Positions 1-7,432 are shown, counted from the first letter of the stretch. The stretch: DNA of 8,039 bases from a bacterium (GCA_025057335.1 JANWXG010000112.1:1-8039); one strand, 5' to 3'. Numbers and translations: made by a program. Notes: generated by a model not told the origin, from the letters alone.

Positions 1-1238
1 TGGCGCCGGGCATTAAGGTGAGTAAAATCGTAAGCCTAGCGGACAACCTGGCGATGGCGCTGGCAGCCATTGATGTGCGCGTAGAGGCGCCCATCCCCGG
101 CAAGTCGGCGATTGGCGTCGAGGTGCCCAACGACAACCCGCGTATTGTCACGCTGCGTGAGGTCATCGACACCGACGAGTTTCGCAACGCGCCCTCCTTG
201 CTCACTTTCGCCTTGGGCAAGGATGTAGGTAACGCGAACCGCTACGCGGATCTCACAAAAATGCCGCACCTGCTCATCGGCGGAGCCACCAATTCGGGCA
301 AGAGTATGTGCTTGAACACGCTCATCGCCAGCATCCTGTATCGCGCTACGCCGAGCGAAGTGAAGTTTATCCTGATTGACCCCAAGCGTGTGGAGCTGTC
401 GTTGTTCGACGGCATTCCACATCTGATGTGCCCGGTAGTGAAAGATGTGAAACAGGCAGCGGGCATCCTGCGCGCCGCCATCAAGGAGATGGAGCGGCGT
501 TACGACCTCTTCTCGCGTGCGGGCGTGCGCAACATCGACGGCTACAACTCGCGCGTTGCGGAAGAGGAGAAGCTGCCCTATGTGGTCATCGTTGTCGACG
601 AGCTGGCAGACCTGATGATGCAAGCAGCGGCAGAAGTGGAGACCTCCATCTGTCGCCTAGCGCAGCTGGCGCGCGCCACAGGCATCCACCTAGTCATCGC
701 GACACAACGCCCCTCGGTAGACGTGATTACAGGAACCATCAAGGCGAACATCTCCTCGCGCATCGCCTTTGCCGTCTCCTCGCAGGTGGACAGCCGTACC
801 ATTCTAGATATGGCGGGGGCGGAGCGGCTCATCGGACGTGGCGATATGCTGTTCCTGCCGATAGACGCTTCCAAGCCCACCCGTATTCAGGGCTGTTATA
901 TCAGCGAGCAAGAGGTGGAAGCACTGGTGGAGTTCCTGAAACGGCAGGGCGTGCCCGAGTATACGCTGACGCCTATTGACAGCGGCTTCAGCACGCGCGA
1001 CGACCTTGAGGGCGAGGAAGACGACGAGCTGTTCGAGCCAGCAGTACGGTTGGTAGTCATGAACGGTCACGCCTCCACCAGCCTACTACAGCGACGCTTC
1101 AAAATCGGCTACTCGCGTGCTGCACGCCTGATCGACCTAATGGAACAGCGTGGCATTGTAGGACCTCTGGACGGCGCCAAACCTCGCGAGATACTCATCA
1201 CTCGCGACGAGATGGAAGCCATGTTCCGACAGGACTAA
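1..1238 (+). CDS. ftsK: FtsK/SpoIIIE-type DNA translocase, C-terminal part (5' end outside window)
   Basis: This is an ATP-driven double-stranded DNA pump that, in the family, moves chromosome ends through the division septum and activates dif recombination. The frame is open to the left edge (first full codon at base 3, reading APGIKVSKI, a conserved beta-domain stretch), so the GTG at 18 is an internal Val, not a start. Counting from that Val: Walker A GGATNSGKS at about 88-96; Walker B VVIVVDELADLMM at 189-201 with D194/E195; the IATQRPSVDVITGTIKAN motor segment at 227-244; and a winged-helix gamma domain at about 338-398, which in FtsK reads KOPS polarity sequences. About 411 residues are present. 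The N-terminal membrane domain and linker would lie upstream. The gene ends in TAA overlapping the stop of the convergent yjbQ. No frameshift is seen. FtsK and SpoIIIE cannot be told apart from this part alone; the family assignment is very secure. Confidence 0.96.
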   Translation, partial: APGIKVSKIVSLADNLAMALAAIDVRVEAPIPGKSAIGVEVPNDNPRIVTLREVIDTDEFRNAPSLLTFALGKDVGNANRYADLTKMPHLLIGGATNSGKSMCLNTLIASILYRATPSEVKFILIDPKRVELSLFDGIPHLMCPVVKDVKQAAGILRAAIKEMERRYDLFSRAGVRNIDGYNSRVAEEEKLPYVVIVVDELADLMMQAAAEVETSICRLAQLARATGIHLVIATQRPSVDVITGTIKANISSRIAFAVSSQVDSRTILDMAGAERLIGRGDMLFLPIDASKPTRIQGCYISEQEVEALVEFLKRQGVPEYTLTPIDSGFSTRDDLEGEEDDELFEPAVRLVVMNGHASTSLLQRRFKIGYSRAARLIDLMEQRGIVGPLDGAKPREILITRDEMEAMFRQD

Positions 1239-1663
1239 ATCCCTAGAATTTGCACGACCACGCGCCGCTGGCGGGGGCGCGTGTCGAAGTCAATCAGCAC
1301 CACCTGTTGCCATGTGCCCAAAGTGGCTTGCCCCTGCACCACAGGGATAGTCAACGATGGTCCCAGCAAGGAGGCGCGCACGTGTGCGTGTCCGTTGTCG
1401 TCGCCCCAGCGCGCTTCGTGAGCGTACGGAGCGTGAGCGGGAGCAATCCCCTCGAAAGCCCGCTGCAGGTCGCTGACTAGTCCCGGCTCATATTCCATCG
1501 TGGTCAGCGCGGCAGTAGAGCCGATAACAAACAGTACCGCTATCCCTTCACGGATGCCACTGTCGCTTATCGCTCGCTGCAGGTCGGCGGTGAGGTCGAT
1601 AGTATGCCCGTCTCCTCTCGTCTCCTTACTCAGCGTGGTGTGAAAGGCTCTATATGTGCTCAC
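1235..1663 (-). CDS. yjbQ: YjbQ/UPF0047 family protein (secondary thiamine-phosphate synthase-like)
   Basis: A small single-domain protein of 142 residues, the usual size for YjbQ/UPF0047. Some members have weak thiamine-phosphate synthase activity, but the physiological role is unsettled. Visible family signatures are GSTAALTTMEYEPGL (about 48-62, the GSTAA variant of the more common HTTAA), DDNGHAHVRASLLGPSLTIP (88-107) with likely metal-binding His92/His94, and LGTWQQVVLIDFD (115-127). Start choice: an ATG at 1669 lies only 1 base after GGAGG, too close for initiation. The GTG two codons later (1663) has ideal 7-base spacing and gives MSTYRAFHTTL. The frame is open back to an ATG at 1732, but that has no ribosome site and the extra residues look non-family. 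The 3' end overlaps the ftsK stop by 4 bases. The gene is divergent from the flavin oxidoreductase. Family confidence is high, the exact start less so. Confidence 0.9.
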   Translation of the reverse strand: MSTYRAFHTTLSKETRGDGHTIDLTADLQRAISDSGIREGIAVLFVIGSTAALTTMEYEPGLVSDLQRAFEGIAPAHAPYAHEARWGDDNGHAHVRASLLGPSLTIPVVQGQATLGTWQQVVLIDFDTRPRQRRVVVQILGI

Positions 1664-1670
1664 AGGCATT

Positions 1671-1676
1671 CCTCCC
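1671..1676 (-). promoter_or_regulatory. Shine-Dalgarno site deciding the yjbQ start
   Basis: GGGAGG on the minus strand. The GGAGG core is 1 base from ATG (1669-1667) but 7 bases from GTG (1663-1661), which favours the GTG. Confidence 0.65.
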
Positions 1677-1691
1677 AACGGCGTAATGGCT

Positions 1692-1709
1692 CGCCACAAC
1701 AAGGTGGCG
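1692..1709 (-). other. Hairpin in the yjbQ 5' leader
   Basis: Perfect 6-bp inverted repeat, CGCCAC (1692-1697) and GTGGCG (1704-1709), with a 6-base loop, lying 15 bases upstream of the yjbQ ribosome site. If the transcript starts upstream it would form a GC-rich leader stem. There is no following U-tract, so it is not an evident terminator. It may be chance. Confidence 0.35.
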
Positions 1710-1716
1710 CTGTGTT

Positions 1717-1739
1717 CTATTGCATAGAGCATACAATAG
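1717..1739. promoter_or_regulatory. Imperfect palindrome in the divergent yjbQ/oxidoreductase intergenic region
   Basis: A 23-bp imperfect dyad bounded by perfect arms CTATTG (1717-1722) and CAATAG (1734-1739); 8 of 11 arm positions pair. It lies in a locally AT-rich patch between divergent genes, where an operator or overlapping promoters would be expected. No regulator gene is adjacent, and no convincing -35/-10 pair was found around it. Operator function is inference from position and symmetry only. Confidence 0.3.
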
Positions 1740-1799
1740 TCTATTTCGTATCTGCTCTACCATCGCCCTCCAGTAGGAACCATCCCTGCCTGTCGCGAA

Positions 1800-1805
1800 T
1801 ATAGC
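1800..1805 (+). promoter_or_regulatory. Possible -10 element for leaderless transcription of the flavin oxidoreductase gene
   Basis: TATAGC within GAATATAGC ends 5 bases before the ATG at 1811, placing a transcription start at or next to the start codon. No Shine-Dalgarno sequence is visible in the preceding 30 bases. No good -35 hexamer is present at the expected spacing, so support is weak. Confidence 0.25.
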
Positions 1806-1810
1806 CGAGT

Positions 1811-3289
1811 ATGAATCACTACATCAAAATACCTACTGTGAAAAGCGTCGCCCAGTTTATCGAGACGCTCCAGCAGCTGAACTTGGCTCTTCCCTGCGAC
1901 CGGGAGGTTCTCACAGGAGACCGTTCTCCGCTGGCGCAGCCCCTGACAGTGGAGGGCTTGACCGCTAGCAACCGGTTCGCTGTGCAACCGATGGAGGGAT
2001 GGGACGGCTTACCTGACGGTAACCCTTCCGAGATGACCTTTCGGCGGTGGAGACGCTTTGGCAGCAGCGGTGCGGGGCTGATATGGGGAGGTGAAGCGGT
2101 CGCCGTCCAACATGACGGCAAGGCAAACCCTAATCAGCTGGTGCTGGATGAGCACACCTATAACCAGATTGCCCGTCTGCGCGAGGCGCTGGTGGAAGAG
2201 CACCGTCGCATCACAGGCTCCCCCGATGGACTGGTGGTCGGTTTACAGCTGACCCATTCTGGACGCTACAGCCGCCCACAGGACAAGCCTGCACCGCGCA
2301 TCCTTTACCGGCATCCGATTCTAGACAGGCGGCTCAACTTGCCCGATGATTATGCTCTGTTGACCGATGGCGAGATAGGGCAGATTATCGAGAACTTCAT
2401 CCGTGCTGCCAAGCTGGCATGGCGAGCGGGCTTCCACTTCGTGGACATCAAGCACTGTCATGGCTACCTGGGACACGAGTTCCTTAGCGCGTACACTCGA
2501 GAGGGCGCTTACGGCGGCAGCTTTGAGAACCGCACGCGCTTCCTGCGCGAGGTAGTGCAAGGCATTCGCGCCGAGGCGCCCGGTTTGCGCATCGGAGTGA
2601 GATTATCCGCCTTCGACATGGTGCCTTTCCGTCCGGACCCGGCGACCTCGCGCCCTGGCAAACCTGGCATCGGCGCACCTGAGCGATACGAGCACCTACT
2701 GCCCTACCGCTGGGGCTTCGGCGTTAACCCACACGACCCGACTCAACCCGACCTCACGGAGACAGTTGCTTTTCTGCAACTGCTCCGCACTCTGCAAATC
2801 CGTCTGGTCAACCTCTCCGCCGGCAGCCCCTACTACAATCCGCACATCCAGCGACCTGCTCTCTATCCTCCCTCCGACGGCTACCAGCCGCCTGAGGATC
2901 CTCTCGTCGGGGTAGCGCGCCAGATGGAGGTGGTGCGCACACTCAAGGCGCTGTTCCCAGACCTGGTGTTCGTGGGCACGGCGTACACCTATCTTCAGGA
3001 GTACCTTCCTCCTGTGGCACAGGCGGCAGTGCGCGAAGGCTGGACCGACTTCGTGGGGCTGGGACGCATGATGCTCGCTTATCCCCAGCTGCCTTACGAC
3101 GTACTCACCGGCGCGCCCCTGCAGTCGAAGCGTCTCTGCCGTACCTTCAGCGACTGCACGACCGCTCCTCGCAACGGTCTCCCCTCGGGCTGCTACCCTC
3201 TGGACGAATTCTATAAGCGCTCCCCGATGGCGGAACAGCTCAAACGCCTGAAGCAAAGGCACCAGCGACAGAGCGAGACCACTTACTAA
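1811..3289 (+). CDS. Old Yellow Enzyme-like NADH:flavin oxidoreductase
   Basis: A 492-residue TIM-barrel, FMN-dependent oxidoreductase of the OYE/2,4-dienoyl-CoA reductase class, lacking the extra FAD/NAD domains of full dienoyl-CoA reductases; cytosolic, with no signal peptide. The N-terminal barrel shows NRFAVQPMEGWDG (54-66) and VGLQLTHSGRYSRP (143-156). The active-site strand reads VDIKHCHGYLGHEFL (211-225), followed by YGGSFENRTRFLREVV (234-249). FVGLGRMMLAYP (414-425) is the C-terminal FMN phosphate-binding region. Two oddities: the usual H-x-x-H/N pair appears as K214-x-x-H217 (Tyr219 kept), and the C-terminal cysteines are C443-x5-C449-x11-C461, one short of a classic 4Fe-4S set. An in-frame TAG at 1802-1804 makes the ATG at 1811 the earliest start. 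It has no ribosome site. Substrate unknown; reduction of an activated alkene is the family expectation. Convergent with the cyclase gene downstream. Confidence 0.9.
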   Translation: MNHYIKIPTVKSVAQFIETLQQLNLALPCDREVLTGDRSPLAQPLTVEGLTASNRFAVQPMEGWDGLPDGNPSEMTFRRWRRFGSSGAGLIWGGEAVAVQHDGKANPNQLVLDEHTYNQIARLREALVEEHRRITGSPDGLVVGLQLTHSGRYSRPQDKPAPRILYRHPILDRRLNLPDDYALLTDGEIGQIIENFIRAAKLAWRAGFHFVDIKHCHGYLGHEFLSAYTREGAYGGSFENRTRFLREVVQGIRAEAPGLRIGVRLSAFDMVPFRPDPATSRPGKPGIGAPERYEHLLPYRWGFGVNPHDPTQPDLTETVAFLQLLRTLQIRLVNLSAGSPYYNPHIQRPALYPPSDGYQPPEDPLVGVARQMEVVRTLKALFPDLVFVGTAYTYLQEYLPPVAQAAVREGWTDFVGLGRMMLAYPQLPYDVLTGAPLQSKRLCRTFSDCTTAPRNGLPSGCYPLDEFYKRSPMAEQLKRLKQRHQRQSETTY

Positions 3290-3353
3290 GGTACTTTCTC
3301 ATTGTGCTCATCCCCTGCGGGCGTTTGTCCTCGCGAGCGAAGGCATCTGCTCT
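3290..3353. other. Intergenic gap between convergent genes, no terminator seen
   Basis: 64 bases separate the convergent stop codons of the oxidoreductase and the diguanylate cyclase. It contains a short palindrome (CTCGCGAG) but no stem long enough, with a loop and T-tract, to call an intrinsic terminator on either strand. Termination here may be Rho-dependent or structure-poor. Confidence 0.5.
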
Positions 3354-4727
3354 CTACGCTGCTTGCTCCCACTCCTGCAGAAGCGGACGCACGCAATTGC
3401 GCCCGGCGCGCTTGGCTTCATACAGTGCCGCGTCTGCTACCTCCACCACCTCGGAAGGAGTATGCATGTAGGGCATGTATTCTGCCACGCCGAAGCTAGC
3501 GGTCACCTGCTGGTAGGGTGTAGGCGTAGAGGCAATAGCCTGTCGTAGAGACTCGGCAACACCAATCGCTTCGTCCAGACTGTATCCCGGCAACAGCACG
3601 CTGAGCTCTTCTCCACCATATCTGGCCACGATACTGTGAGGAGGAGAGTACCGTTGCAACACTTGCGCCACTGTGCGCAACACCTCATCCCCCGCTTGGT
3701 GCCCAAAGGTGTCGTTGAAGTGTTTAAAGCGGTCGATGTCCAGCAGGATGAACGCGAAGGTCTCCCCATTCTGCTTCGCTCGAGCAAAGTGCTCAGCCAG
3801 CTTATCCTGCAGGGCGCGGTGGTTGAGCAAGCCCGTCAGCGCGTCAGTGAACGCCAGACTCTCCAGTCGCTCGTTGAGCGCACGTAGCTCCTGCTCGTAC
3901 TGCACGCGCTGCGTGATGTCTACGCTAGCGCCGATGATAGCGACTATCTGTCCCGACGCATCGTGGAGGGGGAACAGGCTGCGCAGCACGTGGCGGGTGG
4001 CACCGTTGCGACAGCGGTCTATACTCTCTATCACACAACCCTCCCCCTGCATCACACGCTCTATCAGCTGGCGTATCTGCTCCAGTTCTCTTGGGGGGAT
4101 GATGGTATTGAAAATAGAATCCATAAGCACCTCGTGCTCTTTCCAGCCGTAAAGCATCGCGGCAGCGCGGTTCCACTCGTAGATGTTGCCCTCAACATCA
4201 AAAGTATAGCAAGCGACGGGCACGTTGTCGAAAAGTTCGCGGAAGCGCAGGTTGGCTTGCTGTATCATCTCCTGCGACATCTCCAGCGCCTGCGTTTTGA
4301 GCTCCAGCTCCTCCTTCTGCCGGGCGAGTTCGGTGTTGGCTTCGCGCAGACGATGTTCCATCTCCAGAATGCGCCGTGCCACGCTCAAGCGCGAAGCGAG
4401 ATCCGCACGGTCCAGTGGCTTGGAAAGGAAGTCATCTGCTCCCACTTCCATCGCATGTAGTCGGTCTTCCCGACTGTCGCGGGCAGTCAGCAGGATGAAA
4501 TAGGTGTAACCTTCGTTCTGCTGGGCGCGTATCCGGCGACACAACTCCAGCCCGTCCACGTCAGGCATCATCCAGTCGGAGATGACCAGAGGGAAGGGCT
4601 GCTGCTGGTAAAGGTGCCACGCCTCCTCGCCATCCCTCGCTGCCACTACCGAGAAGTTCAGGTCCTCCAGAGCCCTGCGCAGGATCAGCCGAGATACGTT
4701 ATCGTCTTCCGCGATGAGCACTCTCAT
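3354..4727 (-). CDS. Response regulator with PAS and GGDEF domains, probable diguanylate cyclase
   Basis: A 457-residue cytoplasmic output protein that probably makes c-di-GMP from two GTP on phosphorylation. REC domain (about 1-118): acidic pocket D8/D9, phospho-acceptor D51 in ISDWMMPDVDG, T81 and K103. A coiled coil (119-160) leads to a PAS domain (about 160-272; YEWNRAAAMLYGW) with no identifiable cofactor, then a second helix into GGDEF (about 291-450). There DALTGLLNHRA (295-305), DIDRFKHFND (330-339) and the signature GGEEL (371-375) are present. GGEEL keeps the catalytic acidic residue but has Leu for Phe. The RxxD product-inhibition site nine to six residues before GG is replaced by PPHS (362-365), so feedback inhibition is probably absent. 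No EAL domain. The start overlaps the kinase stop as ATGA, implying coupled translation and a kinase-regulator pair. Activity is inferred from motifs. Confidence 0.93.
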   Translation of the reverse strand: MRVLIAEDDNVSRLILRRALEDLNFSVVAARDGEEAWHLYQQQPFPLVISDWMMPDVDGLELCRRIRAQQNEGYTYFILLTARDSREDRLHAMEVGADDFLSKPLDRADLASRLSVARRILEMEHRLREANTELARQKEELELKTQALEMSQEMIQQANLRFRELFDNVPVACYTFDVEGNIYEWNRAAAMLYGWKEHEVLMDSIFNTIIPPRELEQIRQLIERVMQGEGCVIESIDRCRNGATRHVLRSLFPLHDASGQIVAIIGASVDITQRVQYEQELRALNERLESLAFTDALTGLLNHRALQDKLAEHFARAKQNGETFAFILLDIDRFKHFNDTFGHQAGDEVLRTVAQVLQRYSPPHSIVARYGGEELSVLLPGYSLDEAIGVAESLRQAIASTPTPYQQVTASFGVAEYMPYMHTPSEVVEVADAALYEAKRAGRNCVRPLLQEWEQAA

Positions 4728-7417
4728 GCTGCCTGCTCCTCATCTTGAGAGGTATCAGACATGACATACGTGCCTAACAGCTGATACAGATTTTTCACTC
4801 GCCTCATGGCGTCCCCTTGTTCTTTTCGAGATACGACGTGCGCTGTCTGCTCACACATCTGCTCGAGGTCGGGCAGATTGGCAGCAATGGTCAACCGCTT
4901 GAAGGAGCGCAGCAGTTCCAGCGCATGGTTCCAGTCCTCGACAGCGATGGAGTGGAATGTTTCCTGCAGCAGCCACTGTGCCTGCTGCACAAAATGCTCG
5001 AGCGAGGAGGCGTCGCCCAGAGGCATCTGCACTCGACGCCGCAGCGGGTTCCACTGTTCTACCATCTTCGCTAATAGGTCTAGCTTGATCGGCTTGCTAA
5101 GGTAGTCGTCCATGCCCGCTGCCAGGCATCGCTCGCGGTCGCCCTCCATTGCATGCGCGGTCATGGCAATAATAGGCAGGTGCTTGCCACCTTGTGTCTG
5201 TTCACGCTGGCGGATGAGGCGTGTGGCTTCGAAGCCGTCCATCTCGGGCATCTGCACATCCATGAAGACAATGTCGTAGGCGCGCTGGGCGCTCATCTCT
5301 ACCGCCTCACGTCCGTTGGTAGCAACCTCGACGGAGCAACCCAGCCGCTCCAGCATGCGTATCGCTAACTTACGATTTATTTCGTTGTCCTCCACCAGCA
5401 GCACTCGCACACCAGAGGCGCGCTGCTCCACAGAGGGAGCTGTATCGGCAGTGCTCGTTCCTGAACAGAGACCAACCGCCTCACACAGCGCGTTATACAG
5501 CTGGGAGCGACGCACGGGTTTAGTGAGCCACACGTCGACGCCTGCCTGCTGTACATCCTGCCGCGAGAGCGAGCCAATGGAGGAGAGCAAAATCAGCTTG
5601 CTCCCCGCTGCTGCAGGCTCCTGCCGCATCCGTCGTGCTACCTCCAGCCCATCCATCTCAGGCATCTGATAGTCCAGAATCACCACATCCCACTGACACC
5701 TCGACTCCAGCAACCAGTCTAGCATTTGTATCCCACTCTCTGCCTCCTGCACGAGACATCCCCATGACTGCAGGTGCTCGCGCAGGATGCGTCGGTTGGT
5801 GGCGTTGTCGTCCACGACCAGCACTCGTAGACCAGCGATGTCGCGGGCAGGCATCGGTGTGGCGGTCTCCTTGTCTTGTTGCGCTTTCGGCAAAGGCAGC
5901 TCTACCCAGAAGGTGCTTCCTTTGCCTAGCTCGCTCTGCACTCCAATCTTGCCGCCCATCAGTTCCGCCAACTGCCGACTGATGGTGAGCCCCAAGCCAG
6001 TGCCGCCGTACTTGCGGGTGACAGAGCCGTCTGCCTGGGTGAAGCTTTCAAAAATGGTCTCCTGCTGTTCGGGAGCGATGCCGATGCCTGTATCCTGAAC
6101 CCACAGTCGGATGGTGGCTAACGTCGCGGTTTCGTGTATAACCTCCGCGCCTATCACCACTTCCCCTTGCTCGGTGAACTTCACAGCGTTGGAGGTCAGG
6201 TTGTTCAGTATTTGTCGGATGCGTACAGGGTCGCCCTTTAGCACAGGCGGGAGATTGGGAGGCACGACAGTAAGCAGTTCCACACCTTTCTCGTGCGCAC
6301 GGCTGGCGAAAGCCGTCCCCACCTCCTCCACTATCTCGCGCAGGTCGAACTCCACCTGTTCGATGGTCATCTTGCCCGCTTCGATCTTGGAGAAGTCCAG
6401 AATGTCGTTGATGATAGAGAGCAGGGTTTCTGCACTCCCCTTGATAATCTCCGCATACTCCCGCTGTTCGGGCTGCAGGTCGGTGCGCAGCAGCAATTCG
6501 GTCATGCCGATGATGCCGTTCATGGGAGTGCGGATTTCGTGGCTCATGTTGGCGAGGAACTGAGATTTGAGGCGCGATGCCTCTAGGGCTGCCTCGCGCG
6601 CCCGAATCAGCTCCTGCTCGGTCTTTTTGCGTTCGGCAATCTCCTGCTGGAGCTGCTCAGTGCGCGCCTGCACTCTCAGCTCCAGATCGGCATTCAGTGC
6701 CTGCAACGCCGCCTCGCGCGCCTTAATCTCCCCAATCATCGTGTTGAAACCTTGCGCGAGCGCGCCGATTTCGTCACGAGAGCGAGACGGAATATGCACC
6801 GAGTAGTCCTTGCTTTGGGAAACATAGTGCATCACGCGCACCAGCTGCAGCAACGGGTCAGTAATCCATCGCTGGAACCGACGCGATAGCAGAAACGCAA
6901 GCCCTGAAGACACGACAATCAAGATACCTAAGGAGTGCAAATACTGATATAGGCGCGTCCACCAGCCGCGCAAGTCATGACGCAAGAGGAGACCACCGAA
7001 TATCTCGTCCCCCTGGCGTAGCGGGAGAAACGCCTCGATATAGTTACCTTCGATGCGCACACTTTCTCGTGAAAGGTCGCGGTTGAGGGAGGAAGGCGCT
7101 GCATGAGTTCCGCGCTGATAGGAGGCGAAGAGCTGACGGTTCGACTTGTACACTGCAGCAAGCTGTACCTCTTCGTCGCTTTGCAGGGTAGCAAGCGTCT
7201 CGCGACAGGCTTTCTGGTCATCAAAGATAAGGGCAGGAAGCAGGTTAGGCGCCAGCATCCTCGCGGCAGTCAGCGTCTGCTGCTCCATCGTGCGACGGTG
7301 CGCTGAGAGGTCATACACGATCAGCACTGCTGAGGCAATAAGCAGCGCCAGCACAAGGTTGACAGTGGTTGCAACCGCTAGCTTCCAGGTGATAGAAAGA
7401 CGCTTCCAGACAGACAT
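4724..7417 (-). CDS. Hybrid sensor histidine kinase (sensor-HAMP-HisKA-HATPase-REC-REC-degenerate Hpt-like)
   Basis: An 897-residue inner-membrane kinase. TM1 at about 11-35 and TM2 at about 162-178 enclose a ~125-residue extracytoplasmic region resembling the CHASE8 sensor domain (for example ARMLAPNLLPALIFDD, 52-67), the type found in YfiN. Next come HAMP (179-232) and a coiled coil (233-283). HisKA has H293 in SHEIRTPMNG; HATPase has N410, DTGIGI (442-447) and GGTGLGL (471-477). REC1 (530-650) has D536/D537, acceptor D582 and K633. REC2 (669-788) has E676/D677, acceptor D720, T753 and K775. The tail (about 805-885) looks like an Hpt helical bundle, but the expected AHxLKG reads LRSFKR, putting R837 where the phospho-His belongs. 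The ATG follows GGAGG by 9 bases and lies 15 bases after the yfiR-like stop; its stop overlaps the cyclase start. Kinase assignment is near certain; the CHASE8 and Hpt-like calls are by eye. Confidence 0.95.
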   Translation of the reverse strand: MSVWKRLSITWKLAVATTVNLVLALLIASAVLIVYDLSAHRRTMEQQTLTAARMLAPNLLPALIFDDQKACRETLATLQSDEEVQLAAVYKSNRQLFASYQRGTHAAPSSLNRDLSRESVRIEGNYIEAFLPLRQGDEIFGGLLLRHDLRGWWTRLYQYLHSLGILIVVSSGLAFLLSRRFQRWITDPLLQLVRVMHYVSQSKDYSVHIPSRSRDEIGALAQGFNTMIGEIKAREAALQALNADLELRVQARTEQLQQEIAERKKTEQELIRAREAALEASRLKSQFLANMSHEIRTPMNGIIGMTELLLRTDLQPEQREYAEIIKGSAETLLSIINDILDFSKIEAGKMTIEQVEFDLREIVEEVGTAFASRAHEKGVELLTVVPPNLPPVLKGDPVRIRQILNNLTSNAVKFTEQGEVVIGAEVIHETATLATIRLWVQDTGIGIAPEQQETIFESFTQADGSVTRKYGGTGLGLTISRQLAELMGGKIGVQSELGKGSTFWVELPLPKAQQDKETATPMPARDIAGLRVLVVDDNATNRRILREHLQSWGCLVQEAESGIQMLDWLLESRCQWDVVILDYQMPEMDGLEVARRMRQEPAAAGSKLILLSSIGSLSRQDVQQAGVDVWLTKPVRRSQLYNALCEAVGLCSGTSTADTAPSVEQRASGVRVLLVEDNEINRKLAIRMLERLGCSVEVATNGREAVEMSAQRAYDIVFMDVQMPEMDGFEATRLIRQREQTQGGKHLPIIAMTAHAMEGDRERCLAAGMDDYLSKPIKLDLLAKMVEQWNPLRRRVQMPLGDASSLEHFVQQAQWLLQETFHSIAVEDWNHALELLRSFKRLTIAANLPDLEQMCEQTAHVVSRKEQGDAMRRVKNLYQLLGTYVMSDTSQDEEQAA
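4736..4741 (-). promoter_or_regulatory. Ribosome site for the cyclase gene inside the kinase gene's 3' end
   Basis: GAGGAG on the minus strand, 8 bases before the cyclase ATG and within the last codons of the kinase gene. Together with the ATGA stop/start overlap this supports translational coupling of kinase and cyclase. Confidence 0.6.
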
Positions 7418-7426
7418 CCCCCAGCT

Positions 7427-7431
7427 CCTCC
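7427..7431 (-). promoter_or_regulatory. Ribosome site for the hybrid kinase gene
   Basis: GGAGG on the minus strand, 9 bases before the kinase ATG and starting one base after the stop codon of the yfiR-like gene. It fixes the kinase start at 7417 and supports co-transcription. Confidence 0.7.
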
Positions 7432-7432
7432 G

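Noticed and set aside
36..623. 195-codon minus-strand open frame opposite ftsK
   Set aside because: Antisense shadow of a conserved gene, with no ribosome site or recognisable motifs.
428..979. 183-codon open frame on the plus strand inside ftsK
   Set aside because: Out-of-frame shadow: ftsK has unbroken family motifs here, and the shadow protein is an Arg/Gly/His-rich sequence with no recognisable domain.
1235..1732. Longer yjbQ form starting at ATG 1732
   Set aside because: No ribosome site before it, and the added N-terminal residues do not resemble the family; the GGGAGG at 1671-1676 favours the shorter form.
3320..3345. Possible bidirectional terminator between the convergent genes
   Set aside because: CTCGCGAG is palindromic but has no loop and no T-tract, so it is not a credible intrinsic terminator.
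3673..4152. 159-codon plus-strand open frame opposite the cyclase
   Set aside because: Low-complexity Ser/Arg-rich shadow of the PAS-GGDEF coding region.
3354..4744. Near-identical EQAA C-termini of the kinase and the cyclase
   Set aside because: A match of only four residues (about 11 bases with one change), easily chance or composition; no wider repeat flanks it.
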